Source: Siderastrea siderea
Taxonomy: Eukaryota; Cnidaria; Anthozoa; Scleractinia; Rhizangiidae
Assembly (NCBI GenBank): GCA_964030785.1
Contig: OZ034977.1
Location: 33,706,152-33,770,151, forward strand
DNA length: 64,000 nt
Direction: 5' to 3'
The notes beneath the pieces are model-generated. The model ran no database searches, was not told where the DNA came from, and worked only from the letters and a program-made list of their open reading frames with translations. The position numbers and the translations under genes were made by a program. Positions within the stretch are counted from its first letter, which is position 1, and each line of letters begins with the position of its first letter. Positions 40,430 through 44,130 of the stretch are shown piece by piece.

Positions 40430-42161
40430 CTTACACGTCAGATTTTGTAATAAGCCCCCACTATACCGATCCCCGCCCGCCCCACAACCTCCGATGAAAT
40501 GGTAGCCTAAGAATTAAAATACCGCCTGAAATGTTAGAAAAACTCAAGTATTGATGGTTAAAACATGAAACTTGATATCAAAAGTTTTAGTCAGTTGGAG
40601 CTTTTAATAATAATAACAACAATAGTATGATTTAATACTTGGCTCTTCGGGACTACCTGTGATAGCAGGTATCATATTGTATAACGTGATCGTTGACATT
40701 GTTGTAGAAGCTAAATGCTTTGCTTGTGCGTAAAACATTACAGGTCAAGTTGGAGGCTTTACCCAACAACAACCGCAGCAGGTGCAGCAGCAGTACAGCC
40801 CTGCACAACAACAGCAGTTTAACTTCCAACAGCAGATAAACCAGATCAACACAATGCAACAACAGCAACAGCAGCAGCAGCACTACTCCCAGCAGATTCA
40901 GCAGCAGTCGCCCCAGCAGCCACCCCAGCAGCAAGTCATGGCACATGCCGCACCACCACCCAAAGAAACGGTGAGATCCTCGCCCAACCCATGAGAACAC
41001 CTAACTAAAAACGTCCGACGTTTAAAGATTTAGTTTGTTTATTTATTTTGTTTTGTTTCGCCCCGTTTAGAGTGTATATGACACGAAATTTTTTTGTTTG
41101 GTTTTTGAGAGTCTGGTGTGTATAAGAAAGCAAATCTAAACCTAAAACCTGTCTGAAATTTTTAAAAACCTCTTTTTTTCGCGGGCAAAAGACCCTCTTT
41201 TCCACTTCAAAACTGTGTTGGGGATTGGGACCGAATTTGCCGCATAGTGTTGCATGTTGGCATTGTTCGGCAGTACAGTATCGCGAATCTTTTCTAATCC
41301 TTCAAGATCTCCAGCGAGAAGGAACGAGCAGGAGAGAAAATGGAACTGTTTTGGGTAATGGGCGTAGTACTTGAGCGAGTAAAGTATAGTTGAACGTATA
41401 CAAGGGTGTGTTATGTTGTTGAATTTATGGCCTTGAGGATCTCCCACGCTCGTGAGACCTGAAATCAACACAAGAAGCAAAAAGTTACCGAAAAAAGTGG
41501 ATCATTAAAATTCGTGAAAAGTTTTCGTGGAATCAAGTAGAGTAAATCAAGGAATTCGCGTGACGAGGATAGTACCAACAAAGAGTGAGTCTACTTCAAA
41601 GCATATTTAAAAGTCAGAAATATTCGTTCATTATATTCTTGAGCGTCAAACTTGTGTGTGCCAACCTAAGGTACATTTTCTAATATCAAAACGTGTGAAA
41701 CCTTCCAACCACACCAAAACACTTTTAGTTTGCTTGATACGGATATATGATATCTTAAATAAGATGTGAATTAGGGGGGAAATGTCTGGTTTACCCTCGT
41801 AAGATCATTTCCAGGGCTGATTAGCTGTTAAATCTGAGAGCCAAAGTTGACTTTGTTCTGTCATCTACAGCCGGCACCCATATTTCTCGCTCCACCTCCC
41901 AAGCCGCCAAGACTGCACCACTCTGATGCCTACCTCAGGTACATTGAGGGCCTTCGTGATGGAAGCCCACACATGAGCAACTGGAACCAGGCCCACAAAC
42001 CAGACGCCTCGAGCATGACCCCCCAGCAAGTGGCCCAGTTACCAGTTCACTGGCTTGGTTGTGGTTATGGTGACTATAACAATGCAGTTGATGCATTGTG
42101 GGCTTTAAGAGATCACATGCTTAGAGACGCTTTAACGCTGTCAAGTGCGGCAGAACATTAG
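2829..42161 (+). CDS. PBRM1: Polybromo-1 (BAF180), 3' half, at least 15 exons
   Basis: This is the subunit of PBAF SWI/SNF chromatin-remodelling complexes; it acts in the nucleus. The visible exons encode, in order: the end of BAH domain 1, the whole of BAH domain 2, an HMG box, a C2H2-type region, a glutamine-rich segment, and the conserved C-terminal block ending at the stop at 42159-42161. Exons: 2829-2984, 3198-3285, 3498-3573, 6849-7021, 7399-7493, 9282-9353, 9740-9841, 12659-12781, 17451-17528, 18050-18191, 21156-21248, 21586-21797, 39758-39877, 40744-40970, 41871-42161. All have AG/GT borders, and phases agree except between 18191 and 21156, where a small exon must be missing. The bromodomain exons lie before the window. 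Introns are loaded with transposons; the largest (17.96 kb) holds the tandem recombinase element. Confidence 0.93.
3198..3285 (+). CDS. PBRM1: PBRM1 exon, start of BAH2
   Basis: Acceptor TGTTTTAG, donor G|GTGAGT, ends in phase 1. It encodes the MYYEQFCVRDVPYKLG segment that opens the second BAH domain. Confidence 0.9.
3498..3573 (+). CDS. PBRM1: PBRM1 exon, BAH2
   Basis: Acceptor TTTTCAG, donor AAA|GTACGT. It encodes the DCIYVRS...LSRIDKVW segment of BAH2. It joins the exon at 6849 in phase 2; the Kolobok-like element lies in the 3.3-kb intron between them. Confidence 0.9.
3928..6164. mobile_element. Kolobok-like DNA transposon remnant (TTAA, THAP)
   Basis: The ends are TTAA|AGTACCACTGAGAC at 3924 and, in reverse complement, TTAA|AGTGTCACTGGGAC ending at 6165-6168. 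The imperfect inverted repeats are therefore flanked by a TTAA duplication. Inside, the minus strand encodes a THAP-type zinc finger. TTAA target sites plus a THAP domain are the known hallmarks of the Kolobok superfamily. The transposase is otherwise not recognisable, so the copy is broken or non-autonomous. It sits in the BAH2 intron of PBRM1. Confidence 0.6.
5506..6102 (-). pseudogene. THAP-domain ORF of the Kolobok-like element
   Basis: A 198-codon open frame. Residues from about 95 to 150 show the C2CH layout of a THAP finger: CVVQC, a KW pair in the middle, and CSDHFTDECFQ near the end. N-terminal residues look like noise, so the true start is unclear. The downstream part does not show a transposase catalytic core. 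It is likely a fragment of a transposase exon. Confidence 0.5.
6849..7021 (+). CDS. PBRM1: PBRM1 exon, BAH2
   Basis: Acceptor CCTGTTAG, donor AGAT|GTGAGG. It encodes the BAH2 core, with the RMFYEKEVFLSSLEET and GKCCVLPF blocks that are strongly conserved in animal polybromo. Ends in phase 1. Confidence 0.92.
7193..7325. repeat. Inverted repeat with about 38-bp arms
   Basis: The arm at 7193-7232 (GTTGTAGTTCAATTTTATCC and on) is nearly perfectly complementary to 7286-7325. The 53-bp centre is AT-rich. Probably a small MITE or its end in a PBRM1 intron. Confidence 0.7.
7399..7493 (+). CDS. PBRM1: PBRM1 exon, end of BAH2
   Basis: Acceptor ACTTACAG, donor AAG|GTGCGC. It encodes CRPTEMPEKDI and the YDEEEGQFRKLKGLK block that closes BAH2. 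Phase 1 in, phase 0 out. Confidence 0.92.
8184..8380. mobile_element. MITE with CTACAACTACCAGAAT inverted repeats
   Basis: The segment at 8190-8230 (tttgcacgatggcgacattt followed by gactacaactaccag) recurs in reverse complement at 8335-8380. A second, diverged member of the same family lies at 8490-8655. Confidence 0.7.
8490..8655. mobile_element. Second, diverged MITE of the same family
   Basis: CACTATAACTACCAGAATCCAT near 8500 is the imperfect reverse complement of the segment near 8620-8650. It shares the core with the MITE at 8184-8380. Confidence 0.55.
9282..9353 (+). CDS. PBRM1: PBRM1 exon, post-BAH2 segment
   Basis: Acceptor TTTCAAAG, donor AAG|GTGAGT, 24 codons, phase 0. It encodes the DEYYFFEKPSTPRK block that follows BAH2 in animal polybromo. 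Confidence 0.88.
9740..9841 (+). CDS. PBRM1: PBRM1 exon, acidic linker
   Basis: Acceptor GGCTACAG, donor AAG|GTCAGA, 34 codons, phase 0. It begins VPSPLLIED, as in the vertebrate PSPLL block, and continues as a serine/acid-rich linker towards the HMG box. Confidence 0.87.
9842..11082. other. PBRM1 intron, no recognised feature
   Basis: Only short open frames without conserved motifs. I see no coding or RNA gene here. Confidence 0.6.
11083..11105. repeat. Poly-C tract
   Basis: Twenty-three consecutive C residues. Confidence 0.95.
11727..11799. repeat. Short hairpin element
   Basis: GCCTGTTCCAGGCTCCGAGA and its reverse complement enclose about 25 bp. This is a complete foldback of 73 bp. Confidence 0.75.
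11852..12103. mobile_element. MITE with TTCTTTTGGGA termini
   Basis: GTATTCTTTTGGGAG at the left and TCCCAAAAGAACGC at the right form inverted ends. The interior carries further inverted pieces (GGAATAG-type). Confidence 0.6.
12659..12781 (+). CDS. PBRM1: PBRM1 exon, HMG box N-terminal half
   Basis: Acceptor TATTTTAG, donor GAG|GTAATT, 41 codons, phase 0. It encodes a basic start and then the SGYLVFSHEMR and YAFGEISRIIGVE blocks of the HMG box. Confidence 0.93.
13721..13745 (+). ncRNA. Hammerhead-like core, Penelope-type tail
   Basis: CTGACGA, then a perfect helix II (GAGC, TAAC loop, GCTC), then GAAAC. The flanking sequence is of the kind found at Penelope-like element ends. Helix III would be extremely short, so cleavage activity is uncertain. 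Confidence 0.4.
13865..13930 (+). repeat. tRNA-derived SINE head (degenerate)
   Basis: TTGGTATAGCGCAGGCCTGC resembles a pol III A box region and GGGTTTGAACCTC a B box. No intact tRNA fold is seen. Confidence 0.35.
14221..14540. mobile_element. Left part of an interrupted dispersed repeat
   Basis: Reverse-complement match to 1404-1885. The match breaks off at 14540, exactly where the TGGCGGGCC transposon begins, and resumes at about 16925-16980 beyond it. Confidence 0.75.
14541..16924. mobile_element. DNA transposon with about 215-bp terminal inverted repeats
   Basis: The ends TGGCGGGCCATCGCTGTCAA and its complement are flanked by TA. The inverted repeats run from 14541 to about 14758 and from 16924 back to about 15968, once the inserted MITE is removed. 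Within them are many copies of the self-complementary GATATCATGATATC. No transposase is recognisable in the 2.4 kb, so it is non-autonomous. It sits inside another repeat, and that in a PBRM1 intron. Confidence 0.8.
16015..16752. mobile_element. MITE nested in the right terminal repeat
   Basis: The 16-bp ends AGGCATGGGTCGCACT are perfect inverted repeats, flanked by TA on both sides. TA duplication suggests Tc1/mariner-type mobilisation (inference). It interrupts the right inverted repeat of the 14541-16924 element. Confidence 0.8.
17113..17131. repeat. Poly-G tract
   Basis: A run of about 18 G residues close to the HMG-box exon. It could slow polymerases or form a quadruplex. Confidence 0.9.
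17451..17528 (+). CDS. PBRM1: PBRM1 exon, HMG box C-terminal half
   Basis: Acceptor TTGTTCAG, donor GAG|GTGAGC, 26 codons, phase 0. It begins WRNMSAQKKADYE, completing the third helix of the HMG box. Confidence 0.92.
18050..18191 (+). CDS. PBRM1: PBRM1 exon, C2H2-type zinc finger
   Basis: Acceptor TGCCGCAG, donor TCAG|GTACGC, ends in phase 1. It encodes a finger with Cys spacing YECLWRGCDY and histidines in IHLLDSTCHL. This region is not present in the vertebrate protein as I recall it; invertebrate polybromo proteins carry fingers here. Confidence 0.87.
18288..18306 (+). CDS. Candidate PBRM1 micro-exon (unproven)
   Basis: The exon ending at 18191 leaves phase 1 and the exon at 21156 requires phase 2, so an exon is missing. 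After acceptor ATTATAG at 18287 the phase-1 reading gives a short ETFCIW segment resembling the start of a CxW finger. A 19-nt exon ending GGGA|GTCATT would repair the phase, but the donor is weak and the second finger Cys would be absent. A SINE follows directly and may have disrupted this area. Confidence 0.2.
18330..18490 (-). mobile_element. tRNA-derived SINE
   Basis: On the minus strand 18487-18419 resembles a class II tRNA head: GTGGCCGAGTGGTTAGGGCG (A box), an anticodon-like CTTGAAA, and CCCGGGTTCAAGTCC (B box). The Ser(TGA)-like anticodon stem is mispaired, so it is not a tRNA gene. A body of about 80 bp follows. Confidence 0.7.
18760..19610 (-). pseudogene. LINE ORF1-like remnant
   Basis: Minus-strand fragments read as a coiled coil (RIVRIEERAKLREKRIVQLE, then QRIKQLQSKSQELQ), then in another frame RPIIVRFTSRSDRDKI, then a lysine-rich stretch. 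This order of coiled coil and RNA-binding block is typical of L1-type ORF1 proteins. Frames change repeatedly and there are stops, so it is a decayed copy. Confidence 0.5.
20213..20640. mobile_element. MITE with GGCCCCTGACAAACG termini
   Basis: GGCCCCTGACAAACGGATGC at the left matches, in reverse complement, the right end ending in GTTTGTCCGGGGCC. AACATTGTT-type palindromes lie inside both ends. Confidence 0.7.
20775..21050. repeat. Array of TAGTTGTCGACAACTA palindromes
   Basis: The 16-bp perfect palindrome or close variants occur near 20777, 20866, 20921, 20979 and 21034, spaced about 55-90 bp apart. The intervening sequence does not repeat clearly. It lies just before the PBRM1 exon at 21156. 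Confidence 0.7.
21156..21248 (+). CDS. PBRM1: PBRM1 exon, second finger half
   Basis: Acceptor TTTGCAG, donor CAA|GTAAGT. It is only open in the frame that needs two preceding bases. It encodes PFNASSKLFRHCREVHLVG, the histidine half of a C2H2 finger, then a Q-rich stretch. Confidence 0.85.
21586..21797 (+). CDS. PBRM1: PBRM1 exon, proline/glutamine-rich linker
   Basis: Acceptor GTTTGTAG, donor AAG|GTAAAC, 212 nt, phase 2 in and phase 1 out. It encodes a low-complexity linker rich in P, Q, S, G. The 18-kb intron with the tandem recombinase elements starts right after it. Confidence 0.85.
21817..22420. mobile_element. MITE with GGACGTTCG termini and TTAA flanks
   Basis: TTAA|GGACGTTCG at 21813 and CGAACGTCC|TTAA ending at 22424. 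A diverged copy end is visible at 6165-6250 and at 57041-57130 (TTAAGGAYG..., CTCCTTTTGTTAC). No coding capacity. Confidence 0.6.
22525..22608. repeat. (TTCC)n microsatellite, left half
   Basis: TTCC-rich tract ending in TCCT at 22605-22608. It continues on the far side of the two mobile elements at 39454, so the pair was inserted into it. Confidence 0.9.
22611..22624. other. Left recombination half-site of copy A
   Basis: A 13-bp arm CGTTTCCCAAAAT preceded by TCCTATA. The opposite arm is missing and is replaced by host TTCC repeat, as expected after integration at TCCT. Confidence 0.75.
22786..23790. repeat. GGAAC/GTTCC motif array, copy A
   Basis: GTTCC and its complement GGAAC, often extended to AGGAAC or GTTCCT, occur in both orientations every 10-30 bp over 1 kb, several dozen in all. 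The array is almost identical in copy B (33304-34420). Sparse arrays recur after the cyclin gene (26160-26430) and at the right end. Possible binding sites for the Myb or helicase protein (inference). Confidence 0.9.
23377..23790. repeat. 128-bp tandem repeats, copy A (about 3 units)
   Basis: Units begin near 23377, 23505 and 23633, with near-identical sequence. Each contains TATATGAACAAATGGGATCA and four or more GTTCC motifs. Although open in one frame with non-ATG starts, this looks like repeat-derived noise rather than a gene. Confidence 0.95.
23816..25593 (+). pseudogene. Tyrosine recombinase, copy A, frameshifted
   Basis: Nearly identical to the intact gene of copy B (34741-36519), but one base shorter. 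The A run near 24074-24079 is six long here and seven in B, so the frame shifts at about codon 88. Translation then ends at 24262. The rest of the coding sequence stays open from 24322 to 25593. The conserved Myb tryptophan (YGQW in B) is R here. The 5' flank with the TATA box is deleted: the start codon follows the 128-bp repeats almost directly. All catalytic residues of the recombinase are still encoded in the shifted part. The single-base loss could be an assembly error, but the other lesions suggest real decay. Confidence 0.85.
25746..25752 (+). promoter_or_regulatory. TATA-like box of cyclin gene, copy A
   Basis: TTTAAAA lies 42 bp before the ATG at 25794. The same sequence is kept in copy B near 36672. 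Confidence 0.45.
25794..26159 (+). CDS. Cyclin-box protein, copy A
   Basis: A complete 121-aa ORF with an ATG start. It reads as one cyclin fold: helical N-terminus, then LILACLFIAIKLES (residues 62-75), matching the cyclin helix 3 block with its conserved Lys (K72). VIIEEELRVLESVNWRPL (97-113) matches helix 5 with the conserved Glu (E100/E101). In cyclins this Lys-Glu pair contacts the CDK. Only one of the usual two boxes is present, so the length is about half a typical cyclin. It lies 200 bp after the recombinase on the same strand with its own TATA-like box. Suggested role: engaging a host CDK to favour replication (inference). The first half is nearly identical to copy B; the second half is diverged but conservative. 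Confidence 0.72.
   Translation: METIVDKHPALSLQDIKFAGEFIHGICEPFGFPKSTAMLAESLFWRHLNRTTQRQRATLRELILACLFIAIKLESSDIARNSLFMDAIATPVSRDVIIEEELRVLESVNWRPLEHADMIAL
26160..26430. repeat. GGAAC/GTTCC motifs after the cyclin gene
   Basis: About a dozen GTTCC or GGAAC motifs in both orientations, similar to the left array but less regular. Copy B lacks this block at the equivalent place. Confidence 0.8.
26431..27121. other. Gap between convergent cyclin and helicase genes
   Basis: No gene seen. It holds a G-rich mini-repeat at 26690-26765 made of GGGCAAGTT and GGGGCAGGTT units. Related GGGCAAGTTTGA words occur in the recombinase promoter region of copy B near 34507. Confidence 0.6.
27122..30446 (-). CDS. 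Superfamily-3 helicase-like replication protein, 3 exons
   Basis: Exons 30446-30245, 30154-29844 and 29515-27122 join in phase and give about 968 aa. The ORF start at 29542 is not real: its first nine codons are intron sequence ending in CAG. Exon 1 is Cys-rich; exon 2 has a basic KKRRGKKG run. The helicase domain shows Walker A GDANSGKTS (about 458-466), Walker B VIFIDEA (500-506), a sensor Asn in LLTAQN (549) and a basic RRLR (563-566). This set is typical of SF3 helicases of small DNA replicons. A long charged, partly coiled-coil tail follows. The last residues (NSILKYFCSSQK) resemble a PCNA-binding PIP motif. TATAAAA lies about 35 bp upstream of the ATG. The gene runs convergently with recombinase and cyclin. 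Probable role: unwinding DNA for element replication in the nucleus. Confidence 0.8.
29844..30154 (-). CDS. Helicase gene exon 2 (copy A)
   Basis: Acceptor TTTTTTTCCACAG, donor CAACAG|GTATGT, 311 nt, open in the frame that connects exons 1 and 3. It contains a lysine-rich stretch, then an acidic one, then CPCSNYWIALTTPNG. Confidence 0.78.
30245..30446 (-). CDS. Helicase gene exon 1 (copy A)
   Basis: ATG at 30446-30444, donor TGTG|GTAAGA, 67 codons plus one base. It encodes a Cys-rich segment with CICEIDEGG, YNVCKTRDICDKAIC. The exon joins the next in phase, making a GGA codon. Confidence 0.75.
30481..30487 (-). promoter_or_regulatory. TATA box of helicase gene
   Basis: TATAAAA on the minus strand, 35-41 bp upstream of the ATG at 30446, a fitting distance for a short 5' leader. 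Confidence 0.5.
30500..31332. other. Copy A, non-coding right half
   Basis: Short frames only; nothing recognised. Confidence 0.5.
31333..31541. mobile_element. MITE with AACCCATTCACTCC termini
   Basis: CAACCCATTCACTCCTA at the left and GGGAGTGAAAGGGTTA at the right are inverted. It is a small element inserted in copy A. Confidence 0.65.
31562..32622. repeat. Tandem array, five units of about 180-280 bp (copy A right half)
   Basis: Units start near 31562, 31800, 32079, 32307 and 32488 at GTAAAATCCGTGAA. The complete units also carry TTTTACGGATTTCACGGA later on, so each can fold back on itself. One unit has gained an AAT microsatellite and another has lost about 60 bp. Confidence 0.9.
32905..33110. 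repeat. Right-end subterminal region of copy A with GGAAC motifs
   Basis: ATAGGAAC, AGTTCCTC, GAGGAACG and GGAAGGAACTG motifs precede the terminal arm at 33111. It is much sparser than the left array. Confidence 0.7.
33111..33144. other. Complete 13-8-13 recombination site at the A/B junction
   Basis: Arm ATTTTGGGAAACG (33111-33123), spacer ATCCTATA (33124-33131), arm CGTTTCCCAAAAT (33132-33144). The arms are perfect inverted repeats. A 13-bp arm, 8-bp spacer, 13-bp arm layout equals that of loxP and FRT, the sites of tyrosine recombinases Cre and Flp. The recombinase encoded next door is the obvious partner. The spacer contains TCCT, which is also the sequence where the element meets the host DNA at both outer ends. 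Confidence 0.85.
33304..34420. repeat. GGAAC/GTTCC motif array, copy B
   Basis: Same array as 22786-23790 with few substitutions, plus one extra 128-bp unit. Confidence 0.9.
33897..34415. repeat. 128-bp tandem repeats, copy B (about 4 units)
   Basis: Units begin near 33897, 34025, 34153 and 34281; the last is followed by unique promoter sequence. Copy A has one unit fewer. Confidence 0.95.
34681..34687 (+). promoter_or_regulatory. TATA box of recombinase gene, copy B
   Basis: TATAAAA 60 bp before the ATG at 34741. An inverted CCAAT-type ATTGG lies about 45 bp further up (near 34637). This whole segment is absent from copy A. Confidence 0.6.
34741..36519 (+). CDS. Tyrosine recombinase with C2H2 finger and Myb domain, copy B, intact
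   Basis: 592 aa from the ATG at 34741; the frame is open 13 codons further up but without an ATG. Domains: C2H2 finger (C36, C41, H55, H60); core-binding helices about 150-270; catalytic domain about 285-450; Myb/SANT-like domain about 535-585 (EDRYLKAGLKRYGYGQW). The recombinase residues are in order: R302 in GYRPMTYQYLT, Lys in the hairpin (K327 or K330), H397-x-x-R400 in HPTRYR, H427, and nucleophile Y436 in VHYQKQ. The spacings (95 residues from R302 to H397, nine from H427 to Y436) agree with XerD and Cre. It would cut and rejoin DNA at the 13-8-13 site. The Myb domain or finger may bind the GGAAC repeats (inference). Closest known class: Crypton recombinases. Confidence 0.85.
   Translation: MSKKCKQVDWAKVANALTKPKRLHLEKDESDGLFHCPIQACDHDGFGTQRGCRKHVTRKHRWFFYFDQKPSNAEIEASQVSDCNESPKKSKPTSASKPIPTFEPSGAIAKEFLSWLTGSGGGKSDRKAPQIVSKSLKFLRFCCEDEDELTWKNVDYSLCSPNLLFKFADMMQDTWNLGHAGRLGYLDAIGELVQFRKVSEGLSDTVARGLTVTETYLKRVRRTVSKMMRLQWTSDLDIDVLEAKGHWASLDELLEVVSHYLPRYEEVLKKCRDNPGSVCSGDLSFATKFLAVYLFIKVKGYRPMTYQYLTVDMVRAAKTNGGFIDQKMFKTAGKYGFDSLLLTDTNMKVLDGYIHHIRPLQKPVCDYVLVTRNGGQHNKLGELMSKLVFDAIGKYVHPTRYRQIVETASSNQLSAKEQDAVSEDQKHSPVVARVHYQKQRSREVATKARQCLDKLHGDKGTKLAEDVISRLSDISSASSQEHDAHHLSGGSTEEVESAEEALPLKRESNLGEIPRLTRQRAFKVANIGRTRNRKKALLFNQDEDRYLKAGLKRYGYGQWTAILRDSEFHFQKGRSSDSLKKRAAAKFCKDTR
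36720..37085 (+). CDS. Cyclin-box protein, copy B
   Basis: A 121-aa ORF with the same start, length and TATA-like box as the gene of copy A. Residues 1 to about 43 are almost the same at DNA level. From about 36848 on the two diverge, yet the cyclin features persist: LIIAIKLES with the Lys, IIEEELNVLESVNWRPL with the Glu. Substitutions that keep the fold suggest selection on the protein in both lineages. Function inferred as for copy A. Confidence 0.72.
   Translation: METIVDKHPALSLQDIKFGGEFIHGICEPFGFPKSTAMLAESLLWRHLNRTTQRERATLGELILACLIIAIKLESSDIARNSSFMDVISTPVPRHVIIEEELNVLESVNWRPLEHCDMIGL
37102..37217 (+). pseudogene. Duplicated cyclin tail, frameshifted
   Basis: Reads VPKTDIVEEELTVLESVNWRP in frame, parallel to the last third of the cyclin. 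Then an extra C near 37185 shifts the frame; ignoring it gives a normal DMIGL ending and stop. It is a diverged duplicate of the gene end just upstream, so the ancestor had two cyclin genes or suffered an unequal exchange. Confidence 0.7.
37304..38162 (-). pseudogene. Helicase-homologue tail with PIP box, copy B
   Basis: Minus-strand exons 38162-37920, 37752-37681 and 37575-37304. The first is homologous to the tail of the copy A helicase protein (EERRKACIEWGLIEQ against EQRKRSCVALGLLKK; LVTSAFEPLP against LVTSLFHVLP). The last ends in QTQIRKFFHKAM, a canonical PIP box (QxxIxxFF). Unlike copy A this tail has introns. The joined frame hits a TAG at 37568-37570, unless a different acceptor is used, and the helicase domain itself is absent. 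So it is probably a remnant of a related but different gene. Confidence 0.65.
38283..39137. repeat. 0.85-kb palindrome with AAT/ATT centre
   Basis: Left arm from 38283 to about 38600, right arm from about 38820 to 39137, nearly perfectly complementary. The centre consists of alternating (AAT)n and (ATT)n blocks. The arms contain ACGGATTTCACGGA, the same word that marks the tandem array in the right half of copy A. It sits where the body of the helicase gene would be expected. Confidence 0.9.
39230..39453. repeat. Right-end subterminal region of copy B
   Basis: AGGAACAC, AGTTCCTAT, TGTTCCTAACC and AGGAACAG motifs, then the terminal arm ATTTTGGGAAACG at 39440-39452 followed by host TCCT. Confidence 0.75.
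39454..39720. repeat. (TTCC)n microsatellite, right half
   Basis: TTCC tract with CTCGC and CTCCC interruptions, same strand as the tract at 22525-22608. Directly adjoins the right end of copy B. Confidence 0.95.
39758..39877 (+). CDS. PBRM1: PBRM1 exon, Q/A-rich linker
   Basis: Acceptor CATTTGTAG at 39757 after a good pyrimidine tract; an alternative in-frame acceptor lies 12 nt downstream. Donor CCAG|GTGAAC. Phase 1 at both ends. It is the first exon after the microsatellite and element insertion. Confidence 0.85.
40015..40330. repeat. Dispersed repeat related to 2290-2580
   Basis: Begins CCCTATTCAGACCGGGC, contains a poly-G tract at 40060 and the CATCTTGGAT block. In PBRM1 intron. Confidence 0.6.
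40380..40428. repeat. (AAT)n microsatellite
   Basis: About 16 AAT units. Confidence 0.95.
40744..40970 (+). CDS. PBRM1: PBRM1 exon, polyglutamine region
   Basis: Acceptor CATTACAG, donor ACG|GTGAGA, 227 nt, phase 1 in and phase 0 out. It encodes a strongly Q-rich segment with runs of up to eight glutamines, likely disordered. Confidence 0.88.
41871..42161 (+). CDS. PBRM1: PBRM1 last coding exon
   Basis: Acceptor CATCTACAG; stop TAG at 42159-42161. It encodes the family-specific C-terminus: PPKPPRLHHSDAYLRYIEGL, then LPVHWLGC and DALWALRDHMLRDAL blocks. These match the vertebrate polybromo tail and fix the gene identity. Confidence 0.94.
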   Translation, partial: PAPIFLAPPPKPPRLHHSDAYLRYIEGLRDGSPHMSNWNQAHKPDASSMTPQQVAQLPVHWLGCGYGDYNNAVDALWALRDHMLRDALTLSSAAEH

Positions 42162-43034
42162 ATTACCGTCGTCCTTAATATGATTTCCAGCTCGATACGC
42201 CAGCAGATGTTCGAATGCGTTTTCATTTTTTATTCCAATCTTGTATTTATTTGTTACCAATAGATCATTTTGAAGAAAGGTCTTATGTGACGTGTTTCTA
42301 TCTATTTCGATAGAAAACGTTGAGTTAAGAGTTTTATAGGCTAAAAGGTGGCGCCGCTTTGTGGTATTTTCTTGATTTTTTTTAATGCACTTGTTATGAG
42401 TTGCATTTTTCTCTCTTTGCGTTGTGTTTTGTCTCATGATTTGCTTTCATTCGAGTTTTGAAGTCAAACATATTCACATCCCATCTTCTGGTACAGCTTA
42501 ACCATTAAAAAAGATTGCTTATTTCCAGTATGTTCTTGCGAGGCCCTCTTGCGAGGCCCAAAAAGTTTGAGGACAGTTTTCCGTAAAGTTGCCTGTAACT
42601 CTTTTCTGTTTAATTGGATTGGCCTCACCCCTTTGTTTTCTCTTCTCCCATACGATATTTCGCGAGTTATCCCTTATTCCTGGCTTTTTAAATAATACAT
42701 TGATACTACCTGTATTGTTCCTCGCCTGTAGTGTTGTGCAGCTACAGCTGTTACCATGTATGCGGTCACACAAATTGTGTGTGACCATTTTTAGTAAATG
42801 CTCGAGGAATACCCGAAAGGTTTTTAGTCTTGCGAAATATCGCAAAGACTGAAATCATTGAGATAGATTCAGATTCAGTTAAATCCGTTGCCGTCAACGT
42901 TTATTGTTTGTGTTTATTTTGAACTGTTATATGCTGTATTCCCATACATTCCTTCAATTGTCAAGGTAGAAATGATCACTTGATCGTGTGGGTCCATTGT
43001 GTTTATTTAGCCTGCTTTCAAGCGTAAAAATAAA
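42162..43034 (+). other. PBRM1 3' UTR (inferred)
   Basis: No ORF of note follows the stop. An AATAAA sits at 43029-43034, with earlier weak ATTAAA variants. The end is inferred from the signal only. Confidence 0.5.
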
Positions 43035-44130
43035 CTAAACGTTGTAAGTTTGCCTTCTGGATGTTTTTCTGTGAGCTCCGTTGTTATCGATTGTACAGTT
43101 ACTGGTAGTCAATATCGACTGAAATTTATTTTTATCAATTGCACCTGGCAGCGTTGAAAGTTAACACCGATTTCAGCAGTTTTCAATACAGTTCTGTCAA
43201 TCATGCCTTATAGGGAGGATTAAAGAAACCCACTAGGGGATAGGCCTGGGAAGCTGGCGGGATTATTGCGCGTAGGCGAAGTTCAAGCGTCGGGGCAGCG
43301 CCCAAACTTCATTGTCCCGTAAAGATCAAGGCGACTCTTAAAAATCTGCGCTAGTTGACTCGAGTCTTGCATATTCATCTGTTACAATCCCAATAAAAAC
43401 ACCACTCGAACAGAGGATGTGTTAAGAAAATCCCCAACCGCCAGAAGCAGTTTCAAAACGGGTGTCAGTAAAACGCCAACTCGGAGTCAGGATCGGAGTT
43501 GGGGCTGGGGTCGGGGTGTCTATATTTAAGAAATGAGAAACAAGAAATAATTAAACACGATTTATTTCAGATTTTGTTGCGTCCGTTCACCTCTACCTTC
43601 ATCAGAGTATAACAAACATTCGCTTGCAACACTTAGATTGAGGACGACAGATGGCCGGATGGATAGATCGGGTAAATACAGGAAAGGCGTCGTTTTCGGT
43701 TTCTTGACTTTAACGTTGGATAAACTGATTTTATTCCTTTTCGGATGAACATCTACCTAGTTTTGATCACACAAGCCAAAAAAAGGTCACGTAAATGCTT
43801 AAACGAAACAAAAGTCATTTAGATAGGAGAAAGTATTTGGTTCAATTCTAAATCCATAGGCCAAATAGAAAATTCCACAAACGAGACAAAAGGTCCCGTG
43901 AGGCCAGGAAACGTGTAGTGTGAATTTTTTCAGTCTTCACGTCATATGAGTGCAATTTCAGTTTGTAAGCTTGAAAGTAACATTTCATTATTTCTTTTAC
44001 ACTATTTCCTTTGGGAAACGGGCAGATACTTTGTTGGTACCTAACTTAATCCCGTTTTCAGTTTCTCGTTTTTTAAAGCCACCCGATCCCACCCCAAGTC
44101 GGCGTTTCACTGACACCCGAAGAAATCAGA
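43035..44130. other. Intergenic, no recognised feature
   Basis: Downstream of PBRM1. Only short random frames; no RNA gene seen. Confidence 0.55.
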